64,000 nt of DNA. Origin: Megalonaias nervosa. Taxonomy: Eukaryota; Mollusca; Bivalvia; Unionida; Unionidae. Shown here one piece after another: positions 12,307 to 22,590 of this stretch. The notes under the pieces are model-generated. The model searched no databases. It had not been told where the DNA came from and saw only the letters and a program-made list of their open reading frames with translations. The translations under genes were made by a program, and so were the position numbers. Numbering within the stretch: position 1 is the stretch's first letter; each line of letters begins with the position of its first letter. The DNA is taken from the NCBI GenBank assembly GCA_016617855.1, contig JAECUM010092837.1:62001-126000 (forward strand), given 5' to 3'.

Positions 12307-12515
12307 CTTGGGCTGATCACCAAAATCAGGAGACTGTTTACAACAGTTGTAAAGACAGGATGCAAACCGTCCGCTCCACAAGTTACAATCACTATCAAGG
12401 CACCAACACTGCTGCATAGTACTTTTCTATTCAGCGCCCCTTTGGTACACTTAGCTGCTTGACCAAAGGCCAGCGAAAATAAAAGTACACTTCCGTATAT
12501 AAAATCGTCCGACAT
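12307..12515 (-). CDS. mboat7: MBOAT7-like acyltransferase, first coding exon
   Basis: Contains the start of the protein: ATG at 12515-12513 opens MSDDFIYGSVLLFSLAFG, a first membrane helix, and then a second hydrophobic region around VTCGADGLHP and LLILVISP. MBOAT7 proteins start the same way: a very short luminal end, a helix, and a Cys-Gly-x-x-x-Leu-His segment. An upstream in-frame ATG would add 40 poorly conserved residues, so I prefer the inner start. The exon ends AG|GTGCGT in phase 2. The product is expected to be an ER multipass lysophospholipid acyltransferase that remodels phosphatidylinositol. LPCAT3-type relatives are less likely because of the N-terminal and exon-2 motifs. Confidence 0.8.
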
Positions 12516-14489
12516 CACGCCCCAGCCTGCCCTCCACTGACGTATGTAAACAAAGAGTGAAACAAGAGCGACACGTGGGAAGCAATTTGGTGACGAAGTA
12601 TTCAACCTTAACGGTGTCTCAGTAAATTCATGCAAGAAGAATCATTTCGGTAGCCCCTTTCAGAAAATCACCAAAAAGTCTCTCCTACTGTTCTCAGATA
12701 TTAATTATAATTAATACCTATCATTTAGAATCGTTTGACAAATGGTGAATACATTACTATATTATTCGCCAACCCTCTCGCTTGTTTGTACGAATTTAAA
12801 ACGCAATGCATCTGGGCTATTAATTATTAATTTTAACAATGCATTAATCAATTTATAATTTATAATCTATCGCCAAGGGGACCCTAATACCGTCAAATTA
12901 TTGACGAAACAGCAGCTCTCTATGTAAACAACCAGGCAGACTGCTCACAGTCCTTTTCCGGTTTCAAGAACAGTCCATGTCAGTAAAAAAAACAAATATA
13001 TAAATAAATAAATGTGTCGTCTGCATACAATATTTGCCATGTCTAGATTTAATATTTAAATTTTTTTTTTTAAATTATCAAATAGAAAAGAAGAACTTTT
13101 GTATGCATGTGTTCAAAGTGATGTAACTCCTTAATGTGCGGAATTATTAAGAGTTTATAGCAAACGGAGAAAAACACCACATCTGTTGCTTAAAACATGG
13201 ACTCATCTGAATAAATATAGCTAGTGTATTTCTAAAGAAACTTCCGTTTCTTCTTCCATTTCTTCTGAAATGCCAACAATTTGACACTGTTAGGAATCTT
13301 CTAGTGTTAATCAGTGAGAAATTATAAATTAGACATAGACAAACTTACTTAAATTCCAATTGCATTAAATTATAAGAACCGTTAGCTCGTTGGACCTATT
13401 TTACCGACTGTACACAATACTATAACAATTTACTTCAACAATCGGACGTATAATTATATGTTTAAATATTTTTTTAATTATAAAATGATGCTTTTTTGAA
13501 AAAACTGCATACCCCTCACCATTTATAATTTGTATTATTGATAATCAGTTCAGGAAAATTTTATTACGTGAAAAGATTATATTCTCTCTCTTCATCTACA
13601 CGCAGTGTTAAAATACACACGCGTAATGGCTGGACAATACACACTTAAGATACTCCCCCCTCCTTTATAATTTTATGTTTAAAAATTCAGTGCAAAAAGA
13701 GTAAATTTACATTAATAGATTACACTGGATAAACGAGCGCTTACTGCATAAATTTTCAAAAATATTACTAGCAATCCACTTGAAATTGACCATGGTTTTA
13801 TTCTTGCGAACTTTTATTGAGATTATTATTTTACCAATAGAAAATGTAAAGAACACACATATACAGCACCCATGCGACAACACTATTGATAAATGATTGA
13901 AACAGGATAGTCAAATGATCAGCTTTATGAAAATAACAGAGGGCGCCCCTGCATTGTATTGGAGATTAAATTTATTGAGCCAGTAGCACAACATGAGCAT
14001 GGCTATCAGATGAGACAAAATGATATAATTAACGCTGTAAAGATGTTAAATGAAGCAGCCTATTTGTTGTCACGCGTAATACAAAGCAATACAGGTGAAT
14101 CTGGCCGCCGCTGCCTACTCCGATGTTACTTTATTTCATTTTACGTTAGCTTAACCAGCTTGGCTTTTGATTGCTTACTTTAAATACTAATTATTTCGTT
14201 TGGAGTATTTCATTTGTGTTTTGTTTGTGTCTTTTGACGTTTGTCTGTTTCGTTTGTGTCTCGTTTGTTTAATTTGAATTCTGACCTTATTGTCTAAGCT
14301 TTAATATTTTTATTCTACAAGAAGGCTTGTTTTATTTCTTCAGGTTTTCTTGGTTTATTTAAAACTTACTTATTTTGTTTAAAATTTCATATTCTTGGCG
14401 GCGATGGTTTTCGAGAAAAAGCAAGTATTGTTGTGTAATGAGATCATGGGGTCATTTCAAAGTGTTACTTTTTGAAAGTGTACTGTATA

Positions 14490-14490
<1 letters not shown>
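12516..14490. other. Upstream region of the MBOAT7-like gene, no further gene seen
   Basis: AT-rich sequence that must hold the 5' UTR and promoter of the minus-strand gene. I saw no convincing TATA box or other coding exon. Confidence 0.4.
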
Positions 14491-14492
<2 letters not shown>

Positions 14493-14550
<58 letters not shown>

Positions 14551-14789
14551 GGCCCCGAGTGGTCTAAAGCGCTGATCGTTACGGATCACTGCCATCTCAC
14601 CTCTGTCTGCGTGAGTTCGAGTCCAGGCTCGGCTAACGTGGGTACGTGAGAAAGCCTGCCAGTAGCTTCTCGTGGGTCGGTGGTTCTTCCCGGGGTTTTC
14701 CAGGGTTCTTCCTCCACCGTTAATACTGGCCGCCATGTATAGCCTATCTTGTGCTGAAAAATGGCTTTAAACCCTATAACAACAACAAC

Positions 14790-14854
<65 letters not shown>
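14493..14854. repeat. tRNA-derived SINE between two (CT)n tracts
   Basis: The tracts (CT)n at 14493-14548 and 14793-14854 flank a ~240-bp unit. The unit begins with a tRNA-like head (GGCCCCGAGTGGTCTAAAGC resembles an A box, GAGTTCGAGTCC near 14613 is a B box) and ends in an (AAC)n tail at 14780-14792. This is the structure of a pol III SINE with a short-repeat tail. The long ORF over it on the minus strand is Arg-Glu repeat plus SINE and is not a gene. Confidence 0.75.
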
Positions 14855-14857
<3 letters not shown>

Positions 14858-15195
14858 GACATTGTAACTTTCATTCATTTCAGTAGTCATAACCATATTT
14901 AATTGACCTTTACTGGTAATTGACTAATCACGTAATTCATTTACATGCACTACCAAGATCACTGTAAAAAAAAAAAAAAATATATATATATATCCAGACC
15001 GCAGGCAACTTTTCATTGGACGAAATGAATGCCCTGACCAATAATACAAAATCCAAATGTAAACTTCTGACCATGTACGGGATTTTGATTCCGTAGTCAG
15101 TGTGCACGTCCAAAAATAAAGAAATAGATTGAGTTTCTGTGCAAATTTTAAACATGTATCATCCAGCAGTAGTGAAGCGGGGGGGGGGAGGGAGT

Positions 15196-15310
15196 GATAT
15201 AACCTCACGCAGACTTCTATGTTAAATTTGTGGGTTGCAGTATGGCCTCAAAATTTATAGCCTCACGTAGACTTCTATGTTAAATTTAGGGGGTTGCACT
15301 ATAACCTCGG
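15196..15310. repeat. Two ~57-bp direct repeats
   Basis: CCTCACGCAGACTTCTATGT and the following ~40 bp recur at 15258-15310 as CCTCACGTAGACTTCTATGT with few changes. The stretch from 15420 to 15600 also repeats the word GCGGAAC several times. Confidence 0.7.
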
Positions 15311-15635
15311 AATAGAAAATGGAACAGGGTGGGTCTGGTTAGCCTCAAGGAAAATGGAACAGGGGTGACGTCACGGTACTGGACACTGGCAACAATGCTG
15401 CAAGTGGCTGACTTCAATCGGGCGGAACAGTGACAGCGGAATGTTTTATTTATAAAATAACCTTTGACGGAACAAAAAAAGCTATAACGCGTGGCGGAGC
15501 GGAACATATAACGTTATATAAATTATAACATATGTTCCGCCGAGGGCGGAAGAAGATTTAAAATAAAGCGGAACAAACTTTTAAAATTTTGCGGAACAAA
15601 ATTCGGAGTGATGATTCTAGACAAACTGCCGCGCA

Positions 15636-15679
15636 GTACTGACCAACGGTACGGGTCGACCCGTACCGTTGGTCAGTAC
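15636..15679. repeat. 44-bp perfect palindrome
   Basis: The sequence reads identically on both strands with no spacer. The centre is at 15657/15658 in GGGTCGACCC and it begins and ends in GTAC. The base composition is much richer in G+C than the surroundings. Confidence 0.95.
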
Positions 15680-16055
15680 CGCGGTGGAGTACTAGAGACT
15701 CTAGGAACAATAGAAACATGTATAGAGACATAGACATAGACAAACAAACACATACACAAATATGGCAAAAGAGAATCGATATCTTTTATCTTTTCAAGGC
15801 AATGGAGTGGACCTGCAAAGGGCCTTTGGGTTTCTTCTTCTTCTTTGTCTTCTAATTTCTGTCTTCTCGTCCTCTCCACCAACATCTTATTTTCTGCACT
15901 ACATTCTTCTTTGTCTTCTCATCTTTCTTCTCCTCTTCTTCTTCCTTTACCTCTATCTCCTCTTTTTTCCTCTTTTCGTTTTCCTCTTCTTTCATTATTT
16001 TTTCATTCCATCTTCTCATTCTCTCTTTGTCCTCTATGTCTTCCTTTTCTTCTTT

Positions 16056-16235
16056 TTATTGTTTAATTAGTTCTCTTAGTCTTTCCTTGGCCTGCCTTAA
16101 ATTATTTATCTCCATTTTGAGACGGTGGGGACTATAACAACCATCCTCCAATCTCACCAACATTTCCCCCACCATCCCAATATCATCAACCACTTCCCGC
16201 AGCTTGTTCATTTTGTCCAAATGGTTGCTTGACAT
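16056..16235 (-). CDS. Small charged coiled-coil-like ORF (module 0)
   Basis: A 59-residue minus-strand ORF starts at ATG 16235 and contains MNKLREVVDDIGMVGEMLV and then LKMEINNLRQAKERLREL, with heptad-like hydrophobic spacing. Past its stop the same frame continues with Lys/Glu-rich residues. The layout (short helical head, then a Lys/Glu tract) is the same as in the ORFs at 17154-17345 and 18762-18938, so the three look like tandem paralogues. No known family is recognised and no intron or polyadenylation signal was established. Confidence 0.35.
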   Translation of the reverse strand: MSSNHLDKMNKLREVVDDIGMVGEMLVRLEDGCYSPHRLKMEINNLRQAKERLRELIKQ

Positions 16236-16589
16236 TTTTTATTCAATGTTGAATGGCATGAATGACGAACTCTCGACTTTATATGTCTCAAGCGCGGATG
16301 TGAAGGAAAACATCCCTCTTACCAACGACCCATATCACCTACTAAACAATCCACGGGGATGAGAGCGCTAACCTAAAATAAATTTTTATACAAAATAACA
16401 CATTAATACCAACAAAACCACTATACTTTCTATCAATACGTAATTGGAAAAGGACAGATTTTATGTACAAAACACACTATTACCTACAATCACATCATCA
16501 AAGGAGTTAGTGTTTATAGTCCCACTACTTCACATTCACACAAAACAAACACTCATGAGTGTAGGGACAATGGGTTTGTTAAGGGAAAG

Positions 16590-16765
16590 ACACATATACA
16601 CACACTCATAAACACACAAACGTACGCGCACGCACACATATACACACACACAAACAAAAATACACACACACAAACGTACGCGCACGCACACATACACTCA
16701 CACACATACAAACACACACACGTACGTGCACGCACACGAACAAACAAACACACACACACACACAC
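16590..16765. repeat. (CA)n-rich minisatellite
   Basis: CA tracts are interspersed with CGTACGCGCACGCACACA units, which recur three times. Open frames over it encode Cys-Val repeats and are not genes. Confidence 0.9.
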
Positions 16766-16855
16766 CAATATTTGTTGGCAACCTGATCAGTCTCTCTTTT
16801 CTAGAGATCTAGTTAGCCCTTAGAAGGGCTTTTTTGTAACTCCAAATACACCTGG

Positions 16856-17345
16856 TTAATGTTGGCACCTTCCAGGCTGGGCACCACACACGCAACGGCG
16901 GCTCCAGTCATTCTCCCAACTGACATTTTCTCTTGGGAATGCAGAGGGGGATTGAGTTTCTTCACTATCCCAATCGTCCTTTTGAGGGAAAGTGAAGACT
17001 TGTTCCCTCTGTCTTCTCCTATGCCGCTGTCTTCTCAACTCTTCGTCCAAGTTTTCCATCGGGGGGACAGCGGCTTTTGGTACTGGTGGTAGTGGTTGTG
17101 GCTGTGGTTGACGTGGTGTTGGTGGTGTTGGCGTCCTCGCATCAGACATCACCTCACACAGAGGTCTCATCATGAGGCGAGGCAAGATCTGTCTTTTTTT
17201 CCTTCTCCTCTTCTTTCTTCTTTTTTTCCTCCTCTTCTTCTATCCTGGCACTTTCCTGGATCGCCTCCATGGCCAGCTCGTCCAGTAGGCGCCTGGCATA
17301 CTCCAGGTGCATTTGGAGTTCCAACAGTTTACTGATTCTAGTCAT
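16856..17345 (-). pseudogene. Small charged protein gene, module 1 (frameshifted)
   Basis: Two overlapping minus-strand frames make one apparent gene. The first starts at 17345 (MTRISKLLELQMHLEYARRL), a helical head followed by a Glu/Lys tract. The second runs to 16856 with a proline-rich stretch (TPTPPTPRQPQPQPLPPVP), an Arg/Gln-rich stretch and an acidic tail with DSEETQSP and a Trp-Glu-Asn motif. The paralogue at 18.6-18.9 kb has the same order: head, Glu/Lys or Gln tract, Ser-Glu-Glu acidic tail. The frame change lies near 17160-17185 and could be an error, an intron or true decay. Function unknown. Confidence 0.35.
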
Positions 17346-17850
17346 CTTGAATGTTAACGAGTGAGCGCTGGGGTAGCCAGACTGTTAGTTAATTAATTTA
17401 AATTATACTGGCGTGCGCACATATATGCATGTGCCAGTGGTTCATGTATGCACGGCATACTGCTAAATTTATCCTAGGGGAAGGAATTGGAGCCATATCC
17501 CCCAGGCATTTATGCTCTCAAAGAGAGCTGTTAAATTAGCTTAAAAATGTTTTCTTTAGGTCGTGGAACAACTAAGTCCCAAACGACCTACACTAGCTGG
17601 TGAATTGACTTGAATACTGAAGGGTAAAGTGCAAAACTTTTAACCTCATCAGCACACTCCTCAATAAAAGAGGAGACTCGTTGGCATGCAGGTATTACCG
17701 AACTATCTTTCTTCATCCATGTTACGGGTCTCCAGTCCGCCCTTGCAGCATGTTATACTTTGCACCCACATGCCACTCCGTCACAGCACCAGCTAGGGGC
17801 TATTGCTTGAGTGGGAATAGACCCAACACGGACTCAGATATGAATGGAAT

Positions 17851-18237
17851 TCCAGTCTACAGCGGTACCAGGTGTCAATCAAATAGTATGAGACGTCAGT
17901 CGCGATTGGTCGGCGACTACGACGTCTCATCGGGGCACCTGGTATTTGGACGGGTGGAAATCGTTCCATATTCCGTCCATGTACAGGCAAAGGAGGAAAG
18001 TGACTTGGCAACCGGTGTGAAGCGAAGTAATGGACGTCGTGTACGCCCCCAAAACGTCGGCCCGTTCTTATTTCAAATTCAGTCCAGTTGTACTAATGGA
18101 AAAATCCTAAAACCAATAATGTGTAAGACACCTGTGCAATTAACCAAATAATATGAGTTACAAAATTTCATTGTTAATAACATTCAAAGTTAGAATTTAG
18201 TGTACAAAGTGTACAAAGCCAGACTGACAAACGCTCC
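17851..18237. repeat. Dispersed repeat fragment related to 27230-27510
   Basis: CCAGTTGTACTAATGG, AATGTGTAAGACACCTGTGC and GTGTACGCCCCCAAA recur in slightly changed form at 27.3-27.5 kb in the same order. The long plus-strand ORF across this stretch has no recognisable family. Confidence 0.55.
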
Positions 18238-18967
18238 GTTTTATATCCCTGAAACGCGGACTTGAAGGAAAACATCCCCTGACACAAAAGCTAACAATAC
18301 CAACTCCACCATCAATAACATGGAACGCGCGGACCTAAAAGAAACACTTACGTTCACTTTTTTCCTACATACACACTTTATTATCACTCATACATATAAA
18401 AAAAACACATAGACTATCTTACAAGTGGGGGAAACGAAGTGTTTATAGGCACACTTCAATTTTCTAACCTACCAACACACAAAGACAGACAAATATTTTG
18501 GCAATTTGACTACTATATCTTTTCTAGATTGTTTGGTGTAGCCCTGAAAAGGGCTGTTTTGTTATGGGTTATGGTAATCTCTTATCGTCTAAGATTGCGT
18601 CCCCGTCTGATTGCAAACTTTCCCACATGATAGGGTCTGATTCTTCGGAAGGAGAAGGAGAACTCCTTCGTGTCCACACGTCAGTCCACAAAACCTCTGT
18701 CTGGCTCCCGCTGTTGCTGCTGCTGTTCTCTCTGCTGTTTCTGAAGTCTGTACTTCTCAGTTCATTCTTCTTGCTCCTTCTCGATTTCGTCTTTAAACAC
18801 CTCTTCTATCAGGTCTTGGGCTACTTTTAACATCCTGACATTTTCAATCTCGTCAGGGTTGGATATCAGGTTTTGCCTGACACGATGTAAATTCACGTGG
18901 GCTTCGTTCAGCTTTGCTAGTCTTGAACACATATTCATAGGTTGACGAGTCAACAATGGATGGTCAG

Positions 18968-19021
<54 letters not shown>

Positions 19022-19240
19022 TAAAATTAAAGTGGCGTGCGCACAGTCGTGCATGTGCCACTTGTTAATTCCTACACCGCAGGATGTTAATTATTCCTGG
19101 GGAAAGGAATCAGAGCCACATCCACCAGGCGTTAATGCACTTAGAGAGTGCTGTTAATTTAGCCGTCAGGTCGCGGAACAATAAGTTCCAATCTACCTGA
19201 ATGATAGGCTTTCATGAGTGGGAATAGACCCAACACACAC
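18238..19240. repeat. Tandem module copy 2
   Basis: Second copy of the module at 16276-17850, with the same ordered blocks: CGCGGACTTGAAGGAAAACATCCC near 18256, TAGCCCTGAAAAGGGCTGTTTT near 18540, GGCGTGCGCACAGTCGTGCATGTGCC near 19033. A (GA)n tract occupies 18971-19017. Confidence 0.65.
18762..18938 (-). CDS. Small charged helical ORF (module 2)
   Basis: The 58-codon ORF from ATG 18938 encodes MNMCSRLAKLNEAHVNLHRV and then an acidic helix ending DEIEKEQEE. After the stop the minus strand continues with a Gln-rich stretch and, in another frame, an acidic Ser-Glu-Glu tail, as in module 1. The upstream extension in the same frame is only a Leu-Ser repeat from the microsatellite, so I start at the inner Met. 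Function unknown. Confidence 0.35.
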   Translation of the reverse strand: MNMCSRLAKLNEAHVNLHRVRQNLISNPDEIENVRMLKVAQDLIEEVFKDEIEKEQEE

Positions 19241-19634
19241 TCATGTTTTCAATCCTTCTCTACCATATTAAGTGGATGAGTGGGAGTAGTACTGTCACAC
19301 ACTCATGTAATTCGTTGACTAGAGAGAATTTTGGTAGGTGAGGTATTTATGTGAGCATTGCACGCTGCTAATTTTGGTTGTCCGATCGAGGAAAGGGAGG
19401 ACGTAGGTCAGGCAGGAAGGCACCAATCCGCAGGACGATGCCCGGTGACTCCAGGTGCTGGCCTAAAGCTTTCCATCTTGCACGAATTATGAATTTTGAA
19501 AAACGTACTCTATGCTGTTTTGTATTTGGTATTGTTTTAGCTGGTACGAAGTAGGAACCTCAGATGACAGCCATTTGTGTTCTATTAATTTAAATTTTTG
19601 TCACAAGTGTGTTATTAATTTAAATTTTTGTCAC

Positions 19635-19842
19635 CTTGTGTGACTAGCCCTGATGGTCATGGACTTCGAACACCTGATATGAGTTATTGTTTTGTGGTCT
19701 TACATAATATACTTCGTGATTTTCGGGGCCTATCGGTCTTGGGGTATGTCCACCTGTGATTACTTGGGACCGAATACATACGTAAATTAGTTTTTGCCGC
19801 CTTGTGCAGCGGGGCCTGATGGTCATAGGGCTTTTTGACCAC
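19635..19842 (+). repeat. ~150-bp repeated unit flanking Gypsy-A (left)
   Basis: CCTTGTGTGACTAGCCCTGATGGTC near 19635, CCTTGTGCAGCGGGGCCTGATGGTC near 19800 and CCTTGTGTGGCGGCCCTGATGGT near 26787 begin similar units. The second unit is interrupted by the LTR element. Confidence 0.6.
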
Positions 19843-20752
19843 TGTTACGTACATGTAATTAAATTGCTTGTGTGTTAGTTTAAAAATTCTTTTTTATTTT
19901 ATTTTTGTTTCATTACATTTTATTGTAATGATTATTGAAAGGATTCAAAATTCTTCGATATTTTCTTTTAGCAAATGTTGTTTATTTAAGACGTAAAAGT
20001 GTTACATGAGAATTATTTTTAGTTAACCTAGTTCGTCTTGGGCTGGCAAGAACGTAAACAGGCAGTTAAAATGATTGGTCAATATCAGGGCCATACTTTC
20101 CTTGCGTGATCACCATGTGTAAACAACGTTTATTTATGATTGGTTTTTAAGTGGGGTTACACTGGCGTACGTGATAGTTTTCTTGTAGTAAGAGACCACA
20201 TGACCCATCTCACGAGACTTGAAATGATGTTTTGGGGGTTTAAATACGCATTCTTAATATTCTTCTGGCAGAGTCGTTTTAACATCTTGAAGGAACAAGG
20301 TGTTATTTTGATTTGTTGCCAGATTGTTTGTTTTTCATCTGATTTTTGGATTTAATAATTTATTCTCCTGGGAACTCAACAAGTTGACTTTTTTAATAAA
20401 AATTTCTGAAAGATATTGATGGAAATTTATTCTGGAATTATTCGGAAACAAAAACTGTGATTCAATTGAGGAATTGTTGATATTCGTACATTGGACCACA
20501 TCTGACATCATCGTCTTCCATATTTGTGTGTCGTCGAGATTCGAACTTGGATTCTAATAGAACTATTTAGTGATAAGACTTGTGTTTTTCATTCTTAGGA
20601 TTAAATTTTGGATTATATTCACAAATCGTAAGTCCTATTTAACAATTTTTACATTGTTTTCTAGGGAAATAAATTATTTTGTTAAAATATACAAAGCTTG
20701 TTGGCTTTCACTCTTTTCTTTGTTACTGAGTACGAGCCCTTGTCACGTAACA
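19843..20752 (+). repeat. Gypsy-A 5' LTR
   Basis: 910 bp, TG...CA, with 8-bp terminal inverted repeats TGTTACGT/ACGTAACA. By eye it differs from the 3' LTR at about six positions (for example near 19853, 19991, 20502, 20567, 20605 and 20620), roughly 99.3% identity. It should carry the promoter and the polyadenylation site of the element. Confidence 0.95.
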
Positions 20753-20760
20753 AAGAAAAT

Positions 20761-20779
20761 TGGGTTGCTCGTCCGGGAT
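20761..20779 (+). other. Gypsy-A primer binding site
   Basis: TGGGTTGCTCGTCCGGGAT starts 8 bp after the LTR. The 13 bases GCTCGTCCGGGAT match the complement of the tRNA-Pro 3' end, the primer also used by murine leukaemia virus. The bases next to the CCA end are imperfect. Confidence 0.65.
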
Positions 20780-20908
20780 ATATGAATTTTGGTTAAATAT
20801 TTCAGAAAATTGTTTTTGAAATTTAAATTCCCCTAGTCTTTAAATCCCAAGTACTATTTTACATTTTTATTTGAAATCTTAAGTGAAAACAACAGGCTTT
20901 TATTCACA

Positions 20909-22590
20909 ATGTCATCAAAAGTGGAAACATTTCTTTCTAATCCAACTCAGGAGCAGTTGGATAGTCTGAAAAAAGATGAGTTGCTTGAACTTGCCAGAAA
21001 GTATGATCTTCCAGAAGCAAAATCTTTCTTAACGAAACAAGAAATTAAAAATATTTTGATCCAATATTTGGTGGGGAAAAATATTTTTGATAAAAGTGTT
21101 TTGGCATCAGTCAGTAAGTCTATGACAGACACTGACATTAAAGTAATAGAATTAAAAATGAAATTCAAAATGGAAGTAGAGTTAAGGAAGCTCGAGTTTC
21201 AGAAAGAAGATAAAGAGAAACAAATGCAGTTGTAATTTGAAGAGAAGCAATTGCAAATGTAGTTTGAAGAAAAGGAGAGAGAGAGAGAGACAGGAGAGGG
21301 AGAAAGATAAACAATTACAATTTGAAGAAAAGGGGAGAGAGAGAGAGACAGATGCAATTACAAAGAGAGAAGGATGAAGGGGAATTTCAACTTAGAATGA
21401 AAGAATTTGAGCTGGCAAGTGGCAAGCACGATTTCACTTCACATACAGATTCAAGTTTTGACATTGCAAAAAATATCAGGTTAGTTCCCCCTTTTAGTGA
21501 AAAGGAAGTAGACAAATATTTTATCTATTTTGAAAAAGTTGCTGAAAATTTGAAATGGCCAAGGGAGCATTGGACTCAAATTATTGCAATGTGTACTTTT
21601 CGGCAAAGCCCGAAATATCTATGCATCCCTGTCAGTACAAGAGAGTTCTGATTATGATTTGGTTAAGGAGTGCATCTTAAGGGGTTATGCGTTAGTTCCT
21701 GAGGCTTATCGGCAAAAATTCAGGAACTATAAAAAAGAAGCTGGACAGACTCATGTTGAATTTGCAAGAGAAAAAGAACAGTTATTTAAGAGATGGTGCT
21801 TAGCCAAGAAAGTTCAACATGATTATGAAAGTCTTGAACAACTTGTGTTACTTGAAGAGTTCAAAAAGTGTGTTCCTAATGATATTAAGAATCATTTTGA
21901 AGAACATAAGATTGAAACCTTGGAAAATGCTGCTCTTGCTGCCGATGAGTACTCCTTAACTCATAAAGTTCCTGTTGTAGACAAATCATTCACTGAGCAG
22001 TCTACTGGTAGAAAGGTATTTCAGCCTAATACGACTCCTCTTAAAATTCAATCTGGCACAACTTCTAAAAATCAAGCTTCTGATAAACTTGATTCAAAAT
22101 CCTTGTCTCTGCCTACGTGTACCTATTGCAAGAAAAAAGGACACGTGATTTCTGATTGCTTCAAGTTGAAATATAGGCATCAGAATCAAGATAGACCTAT
22201 TCCAAATGCTCTTATTTCTAAGAGGTCAAGGTCACGGTCATGTATTGAAAGCAATACATTTGTTGGGTCTAATAAACCCCAGTCTGATTTTATTATGGAG
22301 AATTACGAACCATTCATGTCGAAGGGTTCTATATCACTATTGGGTGATTTGGCCAATCCTATCCCTATTAAAATTTTAAGGGATACAGGAGCTTCTCAGA
22401 GTCTTTATTATCAGGTACTTTGCCTTTTTCTGAGAAGTCCTGTTCTAATGAGAGTGTTCTCATTCAGGGAGTAGAGTGCGGCTTTGTTAATGTTCCTCTC
22501 CATTCTGTAAATTTGTCATCAGACTTAGTTTCAGGACCTGTGACAGTCGGTATAGTGTCTAATTTACCGGTTGAGGGCATTCATTTGTAG
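20909..22590 (+). pseudogene. gag: Gypsy-A gag and protease region (broken)
   Basis: The frame opens at ATG 20909 with a SAP-like helical start (LDSLKKDELLELARKYDLP). It continues into a Glu/Arg/Lys-rich coiled coil with imperfect GA-rich repeats (21230-21360), and there it hits stops at 21233-21235 and just after. The Gag core continues at 21322-21651 and then, after a frame change near 21600, at 21584-22474. This part contains a CCHC zinc knuckle (CTYCKKKGHVISDC, about 22118-22159), typical of nucleocapsid. The retropepsin signature DTGAS lies near 22383. A frameshift near 22405 moves the rest of protease into another frame, which ends GIHL, TAG at 22588-22590, then GNDLAGDKV, a common motif downstream of such proteases. 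Confidence 0.85.

Larger units (their letters stand above)
16276..17850. repeat. Tandem module copy 1
   Basis: Shares several ordered blocks with 18238-19240: CGCGGATGTGAAGGAAAACATCCC near 16283, TAGCCCTTAGAAGGGCTTTT near 16811, GGCGTGCGCACATATATGCATGTGCC near 17410, AGGAATTGGAGCCATATCCC near 17481, and GTGGGAATAGACCCAACAC near 17810. Blocks are diverged but in the same order, so this is a duplicated unit of about 1.3-1.6 kb. Confidence 0.65.

Noticed and set aside
14452..14736. 94-codon minus-strand ORF
   Set aside because: SINE plus (CT)n microsatellite.
16553..16768. Cys/Val-rich ORF on the minus strand
   Set aside because: Translation of the (CA)n minisatellite.
17681..18151. 156-codon plus-strand ORF
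   Set aside because: Lies in a dispersed repeat also found at 27 kb without an open frame. No family resemblance.
20140..20785. ORFs of ~71 codons inside the LTRs
   Set aside because: Short LTR frames duplicated in the other LTR. LTRs of this type are noncoding.
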